Positions 36,626 through 45,216 of a stretch of 57,038 nucleotides of DNA are shown one piece after another. This DNA comes from Porphyromonas bennonis DSM 23058 = JCM 16335 (GTDB taxonomy: Bacteria > Bacteroidota > Bacteroidia > Bacteroidales > Porphyromonadaceae): the NCBI RefSeq assembly GCF_000375645.1, contig NZ_AQWR01000008.1:1-57038 (forward strand), given 5' to 3'. Under the pieces are notes generated by a model. It was not told the DNA's origin and ran no database searches. It was given only the letters and a program-made list of their open reading frames with translations. The stretch's first letter is position 1; each line of letters begins with the position of its first letter. Both the position numbers and the translations under genes were made by a program.

Positions 36626-37695
36626 TGCTCTCTTCACTCTTCCCCGGGGAGACACTGCCTAATGGCGATCTCCCGATCATCGCCGGACCCTGCAGCATTG
36701 AGTCTCAGGAGCAGATCTATGAGACCATGCGCCGACTAAAGGAGTGCGGGATCGGGATGGTTCGTGCCGGCGCTTGGAAGCCTCGGACACGACCGGGTGC
36801 CTTCGAGGGCGTTGGGGAGATCGGACTACGCTGGATGCGCGAGGCTGCTGACGAGCTGGGACTCAAAGTGGGGACTGAGGTTTGCCTACCGGAGCATGCA
36901 CGGATAGCAATTAGGTATAAGTGCGACTTCGTCTGGCTCGGTGCCCGCACTACCGGATCCCCCTTCGTGGTGGAGGAGATAGCAAAAGTCCTCGACAGCA
37001 GCGACCTGACCGTACTTGTCAAGAATCCCATAGCACCTGACTTCCAGCTGTGGCAAGGGGCAGTCGAGCGACTACAGCACCATCACTTGACAAGTATAGG
37101 ACTGATCTTGAGAGGTTTCACCACTGTGGCGAGTGGTCTCCTCCGTAACGATCCCTTGTGGGAGGCGGTAGATCGCTTTAAGTCTCACAATCCGGAGCTC
37201 CCGATCCTCTGTGACCCGAGTCACATCTCTGGAGACCGTCGTCTACTGAGAGAGATCGTTGAGGAGGCGTTGCGTAGAGACTACGATGGGCTCTTCATCG
37301 AGAGTCACTACCACCCGGAGACGGCCCAGACAGACGCAGCTCAGCAGATCATCCCGGAGGAGATAAGCACTCTCCTTCACGGCGAGTCCACCCATGGTGA
37401 CTGCGCCCTTACCGCCTACAGGGAGCAGGTAGATAAGGTCGACAGTGACCTCATCCATCTCCTCTCTATGAGATCCGAATTGACCACAGAGATAGGCGCG
37501 TGGAAGGAAAACCACCACCTACCCGCACTACAGTCCGCTCGGCTTGAGAGCATGATCCATCACCACAGGCGTCAGGCAGAGCTCTACGGGATCTCGCCTG
37601 ATCTGGTGGAGGATCTCTTCCGCATCATCCACGACTACTCACTTACCGATCAGATCAAGCGACTAAAGAATGAAAATCACTCAGACAAGGATTGA
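36625..37695 (+). CDS. Bifunctional DAHP synthase/chorismate mutase
   Basis: A 356-residue fusion. The N-terminal type Iβ DAHP synthase (about 1-255) has IIAGPCSIES (about 18-27), the PEP-site RAGAWKPRT (about 47-55) and DPSHISGDR (about 192-200). The C-terminal chorismate mutase (about 265-350) has VDSDLIHLLSMRSELTTEIG. It couples the first step of aromatic synthesis with the branch to prephenate, and the mutase domain usually gives feedback control. This fusion is common in Bacteroidetes. Its last 26 bp overlap folB. Confidence 0.95.
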   Translation: MLSSLFPGETLPNGDLPIIAGPCSIESQEQIYETMRRLKECGIGMVRAGAWKPRTRPGAFEGVGEIGLRWMREAADELGLKVGTEVCLPEHARIAIRYKCDFVWLGARTTGSPFVVEEIAKVLDSSDLTVLVKNPIAPDFQLWQGAVERLQHHHLTSIGLILRGFTTVASGLLRNDPLWEAVDRFKSHNPELPILCDPSHISGDRRLLREIVEEALRRDYDGLFIESHYHPETAQTDAAQQIIPEEISTLLHGESTHGDCALTAYREQVDKVDSDLIHLLSMRSELTTEIGAWKENHHLPALQSARLESMIHHHRRQAELYGISPDLVEDLFRIIHDYSLTDQIKRLKNENHSDKD

Positions 37696-38047
37696 TCTCA
37701 CTAACCTCCTCTTCCGTGCCGGTCATGGTGTGGAGGAGAGGGAAAAAGTGGCAGGTAATACCTACTGCGTCTCGCTCTCTGTCTGGCCTACAGAGCACTC
37801 CGCCATGATGAGTGACAACGTGGGAGAGACGATTAGCTACGCCGATCTCTACGATCTGGTACGACGTGTGATGATAGAGGAGCGTCCCTCTGACCTCTTA
37901 GAGCATGTGGCCTATAGGATCCTGCAAGAGCTGGAGACTGCGCCACTCTCAATCAATCGGGCCTCCATCTCGATCACCAAGGTTCAGCCCCCGATCAAGG
38001 GTTTCCGTGGGGATGGAGCTACCTTCTCTGCCGAAGCGACCTTCTGA
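37670..38047 (+). CDS. folB: Dihydroneopterin aldolase
   Basis: A 125-residue enzyme of folate synthesis, converting 7,8-dihydroneopterin to 6-hydroxymethyl-dihydropterin and glycolaldehyde. Recognised by the N-terminal GVEEREK with catalytic-type Glu, ISYADLYDLV (about 54-63) with the pterin-binding Tyr, the LLEHVAYRI helix and the VTVxKxxPP-like ISITKVQPPI (about 101-110). It is tightly packed: 26-bp overlap upstream, 2-bp gap downstream. Confidence 0.93.
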   Translation: MKITQTRIDLTNLLFRAGHGVEEREKVAGNTYCVSLSVWPTEHSAMMSDNVGETISYADLYDLVRRVMIEERPSDLLEHVAYRILQELETAPLSINRASISITKVQPPIKGFRGDGATFSAEATF

Positions 38048-38049
38048 CA

Positions 38050-39033
38050 ATGCCTCGCGTCTCCATTGTCATCCCGGTGTACAATACTTCTCGATTTCTC
38101 GAGGAGTGCATTAGAAGTGTCCTGCATCAGGACTTCTCTGACTGGCAGGTCATCCTCGTCGATGATGGCTCCACCGATGACAGTGGGACGATCTGTGACC
38201 AATATGCGGCGACCGATCCTCGGATAGAGGTGCTGCACCAGCCCAATCAGGGGCTGAGCGTTGCGCGAAATAATGGTCTGGCAAGAACTCAGGGGGAGTT
38301 TGTCCTCTTCTTAGACAGCGACGACTTCTGGCTACGGCAGGATACGCTCACCACGCTTTTTGACGCTATGGATAGCCATCCGAAGTGCGACTTTATCGGG
38401 TTCAATTGGGTCTACTATTTCTCTAAGGAAAGGCAGAGTCGCTGGACGGACTTCGGCAACTACGTCCCGGAGGTAGTCAGTGGTGAGGAGGCGCTGAGGA
38501 GCATCCTCCGGTCAGGAGACACCCCAATGAGTGCCTGCATCAAGATTCTCCGCCGAGACTTCCTCATCAAGAGTGAGCTATCCTTCATCCCGGGGATCAC
38601 CTCAGAGGACATCCCGTGGTTTATGCGCCTTCTCTGTCATGCAGAGGGCTGTCTTTTCCTCCACGACTACCTCTATGGCTACCGACAGGAGGTGGACGGC
38701 TCGATCACGAGGGAGTACTCCCCGGGACGCTTCCACGACCTCGTCTTCATCATTGAGGACGGGCTCCGGCTCGCTGACAGCCAGCCTTCGCCTGGGATGA
38801 GAGAGGCACTCCTCTCCTTCTACGCCACAGAGTACTGCATCCTGCTCAGCCATATGGATGTACTCACTAAGGAGGAAAGGCAGAGCATAGAGCCCTGGAT
38901 GCGGAAGCACCAGTACCTCCTAAGTTACGACCAAAGCCCAAAGGTGCGACTCGCTAACCGAGCTTGGAGACTCACCGGACTGAAGGGTCTCGAGATGCTC
39001 CTTCGTCTCCGTAATACGCTGATCCGTCAGTAA
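38050..39033 (+). CDS. Family 2 glycosyltransferase
   Basis: A 327-residue GT-A enzyme with the usual N-terminal SIVIPVYNTSRFLEECI, VDDGSTDDSG (about 38-47), NNGLARTQGEFVLFLDSDD (about 74-92, containing the DxD-like site) and a later EDIPW that fits the catalytic-base region. The C-terminal part has no TM. It probably adds a sugar to LPS or another surface glycan. Donor and acceptor cannot be told from sequence. The nearest related genes are not in a glycan cluster. Confidence 0.9.
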   Translation: MPRVSIVIPVYNTSRFLEECIRSVLHQDFSDWQVILVDDGSTDDSGTICDQYAATDPRIEVLHQPNQGLSVARNNGLARTQGEFVLFLDSDDFWLRQDTLTTLFDAMDSHPKCDFIGFNWVYYFSKERQSRWTDFGNYVPEVVSGEEALRSILRSGDTPMSACIKILRRDFLIKSELSFIPGITSEDIPWFMRLLCHAEGCLFLHDYLYGYRQEVDGSITREYSPGRFHDLVFIIEDGLRLADSQPSPGMREALLSFYATEYCILLSHMDVLTKEERQSIEPWMRKHQYLLSYDQSPKVRLANRAWRLTGLKGLEMLLRLRNTLIRQ

Positions 39034-39047
39034 TAGCACTTCACGAG

Positions 39048-40166
39048 ATGATCCTGAAACACCTTTCGCTCACCAACTTCAAGAATATCGAGAGCTGCGA
39101 CCTGACCTTCTCCGATAAGCTCAATTGCATCATCGGCAACAACGGCATGGGGAAGACAAACCTCATGGACAGCATCTACTACCTCTCCTTCACCAAGTCG
39201 CACCTCCATGTGCCTGACCAGATGGTGATCCGGAAGGGGGAGACCTACGCCATACTTCAAGGCGGCTACCGAGTGGATGAGGACGAGGTGGCGATCAATA
39301 TCGGCATCACCACGGAGAAGCCCAAGGTGATCAAGCGGAATCGCAAGCGCTACGACCGCATCACCGATCACATAGGGCAACTACCGGTCGTGATGATCGC
39401 TCCGTCCGACATAGACCTGATACGAGGCGGCAGCGTGGAGCGGCGAAAATTCATGAACCAGCTCATCTCCCAGGAGTCCAATCCCTACCTCACATCAGTG
39501 ATGCACTACGACAAACTCCTCGGGCAGCGTAATGCACTCCTAAAGAATAAAGGTTTCCTCGACCTCCCTACCCTTAGTATCCTGGATCACCAGATGGCCG
39601 GCGAGGCTGAGACAATCGTCAGGCACAGAGCCGAGTGGACTGAGCGGATGAAGCCTATCTTCCTCTCCTACTACAGCTACATCACTGAGTCGAGAGACTC
39701 GGTAGACATCCGGTATCAGCCTTCACTCACGACAGACCACCTTCCCTCTGCCGAGGACTTCATGGAGGCGTGGCAGGCGACCCGACAGGCGGATCTCTAC
39801 ATGGGCTATACCACTGTCGGTCCCCACAAGGACGACCTGGAGATGCTCCTGGAGGAGACGCTGATCCGGAAGATCGGCTCCCAGGGTCAGTGCAAGAGCT
39901 ATATGATCGCACTCAAGTTTGCACAATTCAAGATCCTCTCCACACTCTACCCTAGTAATAGTCCGATCCTGCTACTGGACGATGTCTTCGACAAGCTTGA
40001 CGAGGAGCGAGTCGATAGGATCGTCCACCTCGTGGCCGGGGAGGACTTCGGGCAGATCTTTATGACCGATACCAATAGGAAATACCTAGATCAGATCATC
40101 GCCCAGGTGCCGGACACAGAGTATACCATCGTCCGGGTGGAGGACGGGGTCTCTACAGTACTCTGA
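39048..40166 (+). CDS. recF: DNA replication and repair protein RecF
   Basis: A 372-residue ABC-type ATPase. Walker A is GNNGMGKTNLMD (about 31-42), Walker B is LLLDDVFDKLD (about 308-318), and the signature region has GSQGQCKSYMIAL (about 280-292). It loads RecA at gaps together with RecO and RecR. Residues ISYxS-like and the N-terminal LTNFKNI agree with the family. It is not next to dnaN or dnaA here. The DUF721 gene that usually follows recF is 7 bp downstream. Confidence 0.96.
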   Translation: MILKHLSLTNFKNIESCDLTFSDKLNCIIGNNGMGKTNLMDSIYYLSFTKSHLHVPDQMVIRKGETYAILQGGYRVDEDEVAINIGITTEKPKVIKRNRKRYDRITDHIGQLPVVMIAPSDIDLIRGGSVERRKFMNQLISQESNPYLTSVMHYDKLLGQRNALLKNKGFLDLPTLSILDHQMAGEAETIVRHRAEWTERMKPIFLSYYSYITESRDSVDIRYQPSLTTDHLPSAEDFMEAWQATRQADLYMGYTTVGPHKDDLEMLLEETLIRKIGSQGQCKSYMIALKFAQFKILSTLYPSNSPILLLDDVFDKLDEERVDRIVHLVAGEDFGQIFMTDTNRKYLDQIIAQVPDTEYTIVRVEDGVSTVL

Positions 40167-40173
40167 GAGGGTT

Positions 40174-40497
40174 ATGCGCATCTATAGGTCGGAGACACTG
40201 GGTAAGATACTGCAGGAGATGAGAGAGGGGAATAAGCCCTCCCTCTTCACCGACCTAGAGCGACACCGAGCATTCCTCGAGCAGTGGCAGTCTCTGCCGG
40301 GGATCAGGCTCCGACGGATCCGACCTGTCTTTACCTTCGACGAGAGCAAGTCCACCATAATCATCCACTGCTCCTCCAGTGTAGCACTTAATCTCCTTCG
40401 CCGAGAGCGCCCCACCATTGAGCAGCACTTCCGACCGCTGATGGATCGGTACAAGCTCGACACCCTCTCGATAATACTCCAGGACAGCGGCCAATAG
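40174..40497 (+). CDS. DUF721 (DciA-like) protein
   Basis: A 107-residue protein placed directly after recF, as in many Bacteroidetes. The KH-like DUF721 pattern is visible: LGKILQEMREG, a central VFTFDESKSTIIIHCSSSVALNLLRRE and a C-terminal LDTLSIIL. Related DciA proteins help load the replicative helicase; that role is inferred. It ends the 13-gene row. A weak GAGAC/GTCTC hairpin lies just after the stop codon (about 40502-40524). Confidence 0.8.
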   Translation: MRIYRSETLGKILQEMREGNKPSLFTDLERHRAFLEQWQSLPGIRLRRIRPVFTFDESKSTIIIHCSSSVALNLLRRERPTIEQHFRPLMDRYKLDTLSIILQDSGQ

Positions 40498-40610
40498 TAA
40501 CGAGAGACCATCCATACAAGTCTCTATTACTCAGATCGCAACTTATCATTGGGGCAGGATAAGCAAGGCTTATGAGAGGATAGAAAGCACCCCAACCCTC
40601 TGACGTAATT

Positions 40611-40657
40611 CTATTAGCTTTTACAGATATTAGTAACGACTAATATACCTATAAAAG
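40611..40657. repeat. Degenerate relative of the palindrome arrays
   Basis: Two longer units, 40611-40633 (beginning CTATTAG and ending ATATTAG) and 40640-40657 (CTAATATACCTATAAAAG), are separated by TAACGA, a 6-bp spacer like TGACGA in array 3. The core CCGG is lost and the 22-bp period is not kept. It sits in the gap between the DUF721 and EamA genes. I regard it as a decayed copy, not a sure one. Confidence 0.4.
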
Positions 40658-40729
40658 GTTACGTGCTGATTCTGATCCGATTGCCCGACAACGACTGACT
40701 CCTTGGCGCTCTTTGTAGCGGAAATGAGC

Positions 40730-40737
40730 TACCTTTG
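40730..40737 (+). promoter_or_regulatory. -7 box (TACCTTTG) for the EamA transporter gene
   Basis: TACCTTTG lies 20 bp before the ATG at 40758, so the leader would be short. A TTGG lies a little farther upstream than the usual -33 distance. Confidence 0.4.
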
Positions 40738-40757
40738 CGACCAAATAAGCATATCGA

Positions 40758-41651
40758 ATGACAGAGATCGCAAAAAAAAGACACCAGACAGCAGAGGGCT
40801 ACACTGCCGCCCTTCTCTCAGCTTTTACATTCGGACTCATCCCTCTCTTCAGCGTCCCACTCCTCGCAGATGGAATGCCCACCTCTACGGTCCTTATGTA
40901 CCGCTTCCTCTTTGCCACCTTGGCGATGAGCATATACGTTTTGGTCCGTAAGTCATCCCTCCGCATCACGAGACAGCAGTTCGTCTGGCTACTTCTCCTC
41001 AGCTTCCTCTACTTTGCCACGGCACACCTGCTCCTCACCGGATACGAGTTTATCTCCTCCGGTATGGCCACGGTACTCCACTTCACATATCCTATATTCG
41101 TCGCCCTCCTTATGCTGCTGATCTTCCACGTCCGGCTCAGCAAGAGAGGCATGATGGCAATCATGGCAGCCGTGGCCGGGGTCTCTCTCGTCAGCGGGGT
41201 CACCTCCTCAGAGCCCATCAATCCCGAGGGACCTGCTCTGGTGATCACAAGTGGATTCCTATACGCCGTCTACATCATCACGGTCAATAAGAGTGTGGCC
41301 CGGACGCTGAGCCACGAGGCGCTTACCTTCTACATCCTGCTGATCACCACTATTTTCCTATCCCTCTACTGCATTGCGGACGACAAGATGGTGCTACCTG
41401 CCTCGGCGATGGACTGGACCAACTTAGTGCTGCTGGGTGTCCTATCCACCACGATCTCCAATATCACGCTGGTCAAGGCAATAGATCTCATAGGCTCCAC
41501 ACCGACTGCGGTGATGGGTGCGCTGGAGCCTATGACGGCAGTGATGGTTGGGGTGATTGCCTTTGGCGAAGTGCTGACACCTATCCGCATCCTCGGGATA
41601 CTGATGATCCTCGTGGCAGTGGTGCTTCTGACCACAGATAAGAGCAAGTAA
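40758..41651 (+). CDS. EamA/DMT-family transporter
   Basis: A 297-residue inner-membrane protein with about ten TM helices in two EamA repeats (about 15-145 and 160-293). Typical segments are FGLIPLFSVPLL, ALVITSGFLYAVYIITVNK and the C-terminal LGSTPTAVMGALEPMTAVMVGVIAFGE-like pattern. Members export small metabolites or amino acids; the substrate here is unknown. It appears to be a single-gene unit with its own promoter-like box. Confidence 0.9.
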   Translation: MTEIAKKRHQTAEGYTAALLSAFTFGLIPLFSVPLLADGMPTSTVLMYRFLFATLAMSIYVLVRKSSLRITRQQFVWLLLLSFLYFATAHLLLTGYEFISSGMATVLHFTYPIFVALLMLLIFHVRLSKRGMMAIMAAVAGVSLVSGVTSSEPINPEGPALVITSGFLYAVYIITVNKSVARTLSHEALTFYILLITTIFLSLYCIADDKMVLPASAMDWTNLVLLGVLSTTISNITLVKAIDLIGSTPTAVMGALEPMTAVMVGVIAFGEVLTPIRILGILMILVAVVLLTTDKSK

Positions 41652-41656
41652 AATAG

Positions 41657-41664
41657 TACCTTTG
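41657..41664 (+). promoter_or_regulatory. -7 box (TACCTTTG) for the LptD-like gene
   Basis: TACCTTTG starts 6 bp after the transporter stop codon and 54 bp before the ATG at 41711. No -33 match is seen. Confidence 0.45.
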
Positions 41665-41710
41665 CTCGAAGCTGTCACAGAAGGGACGACGGGCTCACTA
41701 TTAGGACTGC

Positions 41711-44668
41711 ATGAAGGCTAACGGTCACCACTTTCTCTCCTATCCTTACCGCACGTGGATCACACTGTCGATCCTCGTGGGACTTCTCGTTACCGGGTGT
41801 GGTGTCCACCGGCGGAGCATCACCCCTGAGGAGGTGGCAAAGGTGGCGGCAGCGAGAGACTCCCTCCCGGTGAGGGAGGAGACCCCTAAGGTAGCCACCG
41901 ACTCCATACCCTCTGACTCCCTCGAGACAGTAACGGCACTGAGGGACAGCCTCGACCGTACGACAGAGTCAGCCGACTCTATCCTGAGAGAAAAGCAGAG
42001 CGAAGAGATCGGAGATACCATCCCAACAGACAGTCTCCAGAGGGATAGTGTCGTGCCGGACAGTCTGCTGAGTGAGCTCAAGGCCCCGATGGACTTCACC
42101 TCCAATGACTCCATTGCGATCTACCCCAAGCGCAATATCGTGCGTATGTACGGCGAGGGGACGATCAATTATGGAGACAATAAGATTACGGGAGACTTCA
42201 TGGAGATGAAGACCGACTCGGGGACCATCTTCTCTACCTACATCGACTATCCCGACTCCCTCCAGAAGGAGCGACACTACGCCAAGATCACCACAGGTCA
42301 GGACGAGTACGAGGCGAAGTCGATGCGGTACAACGTGAAGACGCAGCGTGGTTACATCACCGACGTGATCACGAAGCAGGGCGAGGGATATGTGGTGGCT
42401 CAGAAGACCAAGCGTATGGAGAACTCTGACCTCTACATGAAGGACGGCAAGTACTCCACCTGCGAAAACCACGAGCACCCCCACTACTACATCGCCATGA
42501 CGGAGGCTAAGGTCCGCCCCGCCAAGGATCTGGTCTCCGGGCCGGTCTACCTTGTCGTGGCTGACGTGCCGCTGCCGATAGGCTTGCCCTTCGCTTTCTT
42601 TCCCTTCACCACCAAGCGCTCATCCGGACTCCTTATGCCGACCTACGGAGAGGAGGGCGACCGAGGATTTTACCTACGCAACGGCGGATATTACCTGGCA
42701 CTCAATGACCATGTAGACCTCGAGCTGACAGGAGATCTCTACACCAAGGGCTCGTGGGGGCTTACTGGACGATCCACCTACCGCCGGCGTTACCGGCACA
42801 GCGGATCTGTCAACGCCTCCTACCTCAAGACGAAGCGCGGTGACCGCATCGCCGGGGATTACTCCGAGAGCACAGACTTCCGAATCGCCTGGTCCCACCA
42901 GCAAGACCCTAAGGCGGATCCCTACAGGACCTTCTCTGCCAACGTCAATTTCTCCACCTCGTCCTACAACCACAATGACCTCAATGCGCTCTACAATCAG
43001 GCGATGATGGGTCAGAATACGAAGAGCTCCTCGATCAGCTTCTCCAGAAGGTTCCCCAATAGTCCCTGGTCCATCACCGGATCAGTCGACATCACGCAAC
43101 GCTCTCAGGACAGTACGGTGGCGGTGACACTGCCCAACCTCTCCTGGTCGGCAAGCAGGATCTTCCCCTTTAAGCGAAAAAAGGCTGTCGGCAAGGAGCG
43201 CTGGTACGAGAAGATTTCCCTCTCCTACTCCGGTCAGCTGCGCAACTCGATCACCACAAAGGAGAATGAGCTCTTCAAGAAGAATATCATCAAGGACTGG
43301 CGCAATGGCGTCAACCACTCCATCCCGGTGAGCGCCTCCTTTGACCTCTTCAATTACTTCAAGGTCACACCATCCGTGAGCTACAATGAGCGATGGTACA
43401 GCTCCCGGGTGACCCAAGCCTACGATCCCGAGAAGGACAAAATCGTTCCCGTGGATACCACTTATGGCTTCAATCGAGTGTATGACTTCCGCGCATCTCT
43501 GGCTCTCTCGACGACCGTCTACGGATTTTTCAAGCCCATGTCCTGGGTTCCGTGGGCGGGGAAGAATGTAGAGATGATCCGTCACCGCATGGAGCCCTCG
43601 ATCTCGCTCAATTACCAGCCAGACTTCGCCGACCCGAAGTTTGGCTACTGGGAGCATCTGCAGTACATCAGTCGCGACGGTCGACAGCTGGATAGGTGGT
43701 ACAGTCCCTACGACGGGCAGCTATTCGGCGTCCCGGGTCGTGGGAAGAGCGGTAGCGTCAGTCTCTCCGTGAGCAACAACGTAGAGGCAAAGCTGGCAGC
43801 TAAGAGCGACAGTGTCCAGGCTCGGAAGATCAGTCTGATCGATAACCTCTCCTTCTCCACCTCCTACAACTTTGCCGCCGACTCCTTCAGGTGGAGTGAC
43901 TTCCAGGCCAATATTGCCCTCCGCTTTACTAAGGACTTCACCCTGAGGCTGGGTGGCTCCTTTGACCCATACATCTGGGACTACTATGAGTATGACGGCA
44001 AGGTAGTCCCCTATCGTGTCGACAAGCTCCGCATCGCTGCGGGGAAAGGGATCGGCTGGTTCCGCGGTACATCCACAAGCTTCTCCTATAACCTCAATCC
44101 GACAACTCTCAGAGAATTACTGGGTAAGGTAGGACTAAGGCGTAAGGACGAGAAGGAGGGAGATGATGACTCCGACAACTCCACCGGTACCGAGCAGCGC
44201 CCACGAGGAGGATCCGGCAACTCTCCGGATGCCGGTAGCGGAGGCTCACTCTTCACCTCCGGACAGAGCGACCTCGAGTACGATGCCTACGGCTACAGTA
44301 AGAATGTGATCGACTGGAATCTGGGCTTCAATTACAGCCTCACCATGGGTCAGGGCCCCTTCGATCCGAAGATCCGCGAGTTCACCTACAAGTTCTCTCA
44401 GGATCTCAGCTTCAATGGAAACCTCAGTGTGACGAAGAATTGGCACTTCAACTTCTCCGCCAACTACAATTTCCAGCTGAATAAGATCACCAATATGTCG
44501 TGCAACCTACAGCGCGACCTCCACTGCTGGTCAATGCGTGCCAGCTTCATCCCCGTAGGGCCCTATAAGTCCTACAACTTCTCCATTGCCGTCGATGCGT
44601 CTCTCCTCCAGGATCTGAAGTATCAGGAGAGCAGCCATCCCCAGCGGACCAATCCCTGGTATTACTGA
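41711..44668 (+). CDS. LPS-assembly protein LptD-like
   Basis: A 985-residue outer-membrane protein. The N-terminus has a lipobox-like LLVTGC (Cys30). A Ser/Asp-rich stretch (about 50-125) follows, then an OstA-like beta-taco (about 130-290) with YGEGTINYGDNKITGDFMEM and KYSTCENHEHPHYYI. The barrel (about 300-985) has FFPFTTKRSSGLLMPTYG near its start. In other Gram-negatives LptD with LptE inserts LPS in the outer leaflet. A low-complexity Gly/Asp/Ser insert lies at about 812-855. No lptE or lptA gene is adjacent. Confidence 0.88.
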   Translation: MKANGHHFLSYPYRTWITLSILVGLLVTGCGVHRRSITPEEVAKVAAARDSLPVREETPKVATDSIPSDSLETVTALRDSLDRTTESADSILREKQSEEIGDTIPTDSLQRDSVVPDSLLSELKAPMDFTSNDSIAIYPKRNIVRMYGEGTINYGDNKITGDFMEMKTDSGTIFSTYIDYPDSLQKERHYAKITTGQDEYEAKSMRYNVKTQRGYITDVITKQGEGYVVAQKTKRMENSDLYMKDGKYSTCENHEHPHYYIAMTEAKVRPAKDLVSGPVYLVVADVPLPIGLPFAFFPFTTKRSSGLLMPTYGEEGDRGFYLRNGGYYLALNDHVDLELTGDLYTKGSWGLTGRSTYRRRYRHSGSVNASYLKTKRGDRIAGDYSESTDFRIAWSHQQDPKADPYRTFSANVNFSTSSYNHNDLNALYNQAMMGQNTKSSSISFSRRFPNSPWSITGSVDITQRSQDSTVAVTLPNLSWSASRIFPFKRKKAVGKERWYEKISLSYSGQLRNSITTKENELFKKNIIKDWRNGVNHSIPVSASFDLFNYFKVTPSVSYNERWYSSRVTQAYDPEKDKIVPVDTTYGFNRVYDFRASLALSTTVYGFFKPMSWVPWAGKNVEMIRHRMEPSISLNYQPDFADPKFGYWEHLQYISRDGRQLDRWYSPYDGQLFGVPGRGKSGSVSLSVSNNVEAKLAAKSDSVQARKISLIDNLSFSTSYNFAADSFRWSDFQANIALRFTKDFTLRLGGSFDPYIWDYYEYDGKVVPYRVDKLRIAAGKGIGWFRGTSTSFSYNLNPTTLRELLGKVGLRRKDEKEGDDDSDNSTGTEQRPRGGSGNSPDAGSGGSLFTSGQSDLEYDAYGYSKNVIDWNLGFNYSLTMGQGPFDPKIREFTYKFSQDLSFNGNLSVTKNWHFNFSANYNFQLNKITNMSCNLQRDLHCWSMRASFIPVGPYKSYNFSIAVDASLLQDLKYQESSHPQRTNPWYY

Positions 44669-44735
44669 TCCGACACCACGTCGCTTAAGATCGGGAGGCA
44701 ACCCCCTCACTGCCCTACAAGAACCATCGCATAGA

Positions 44736-44770
44736 CAAAAGCATATCCCACTCTGATGAGTAGGATATGC
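44736..44770 (-). terminator. Terminator of the tRNA-Leu pair (minus strand)
   Basis: GCATATCC (44741-44748) pairs with GGATATGC (44763-44770), extended inside by ACTC/GAGT. On the minus strand the stem is followed by TTTT (44740-44737). It lies about 37 bp beyond the last tRNA. The rest of 44669-44735 shows nothing. Confidence 0.65.
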
Positions 44771-44807
44771 CTTGATCTTAACTAACTAAACCGTCTTAAC
44801 AAAAGAG

Positions 44808-44891
44808 TGCGCAGGAAGAGAGTCGAACTCTCACCCACATACGTGGACTACCCCCTCAAAGTAGCGCGTCTACCAATTCCGCCACCTGCGC
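44808..44891 (-). tRNA. tRNA-Leu (GAG)
   Basis: Read on the minus strand it folds as a class II tRNA: acceptor GCGCAGG/CCTGCGC, a D arm with GGCGGAATTGGTAGACGC, anticodon stem CTACT/GGTAG with loop TTGAGGG (anticodon GAG), a long variable arm, and T arm GAGAG-TTCGACT-CTCTT. CCA is not encoded: the bases after the discriminator A do not read CCA. It reads CUU/CUC codons. Confidence 0.95.
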
Positions 44892-44912
44892 ATTACGGTC
44901 TGACACCGCTCT

Positions 44913-44999
44913 TGGTGCCCAAGACAGGAATCGAACCTGCACGACATTGCTATCACTAGTACCTGAAACTAGCGCGTCTACCAATTCCGCCACTTGGGC
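44913..44999 (-). tRNA. tRNA-Leu (CAG), CCA encoded
   Basis: The minus strand gives acceptor GCCCAAG/CTTGGGC, discriminator A, then encoded CCA (44915-44913). The anticodon stem is CTAGT/ACTAG with loop TTCAGGT (anticodon CAG). The variable arm is long, as expected for leucine. It is 21 bp upstream of tRNA-Leu(GAG) and the two are very likely one transcript. Confidence 0.96.
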
Positions 45000-45072
45000 G
45001 ATTGTAGCACTATCGGCTTCTGTCAGACCTACGGGTCTGCCTTCCGACCCTGTTCTTTCCGTTTTGTGAATG

Positions 45073-45103
45073 CAAAGGTAAGAAGACTTTCCGTTTTTTC
45101 CAA
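45073..45103 (-). promoter_or_regulatory. Promoter of the tRNA-Leu pair (minus strand)
   Basis: On the minus strand TACCTTTG (45080-45073) is preceded by TTG (45103-45101) with a 20-bp gap. This is the full Bacteroidetes -33/-7 arrangement, and the best promoter match in the window. It lies about 74 bp before the first tRNA. Confidence 0.75.
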
Positions 45104-45180
45104 TACCATCCCGGTCCCAATTTGCATTCCCTAGCTAACGAAATCCACATCAGCCTAAAAGTCAATCATTAACCCATCGA

Positions 45181-45216
45181 AATTAAATGAGCGACGACAC
45201 ACCTCGATGTGTCGTC
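45181..45216 (-). terminator. Probable terminator of clpP-clpX-dusB
   Basis: GACGACACA (45193-45201) pairs with TGTGTCGTC (45208-45216) around a 6-base loop, overlapping the dusB stop codon by 2 bp. On the minus strand a T-rich stretch (ATTTAATTT) follows the stem. Confidence 0.6.
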
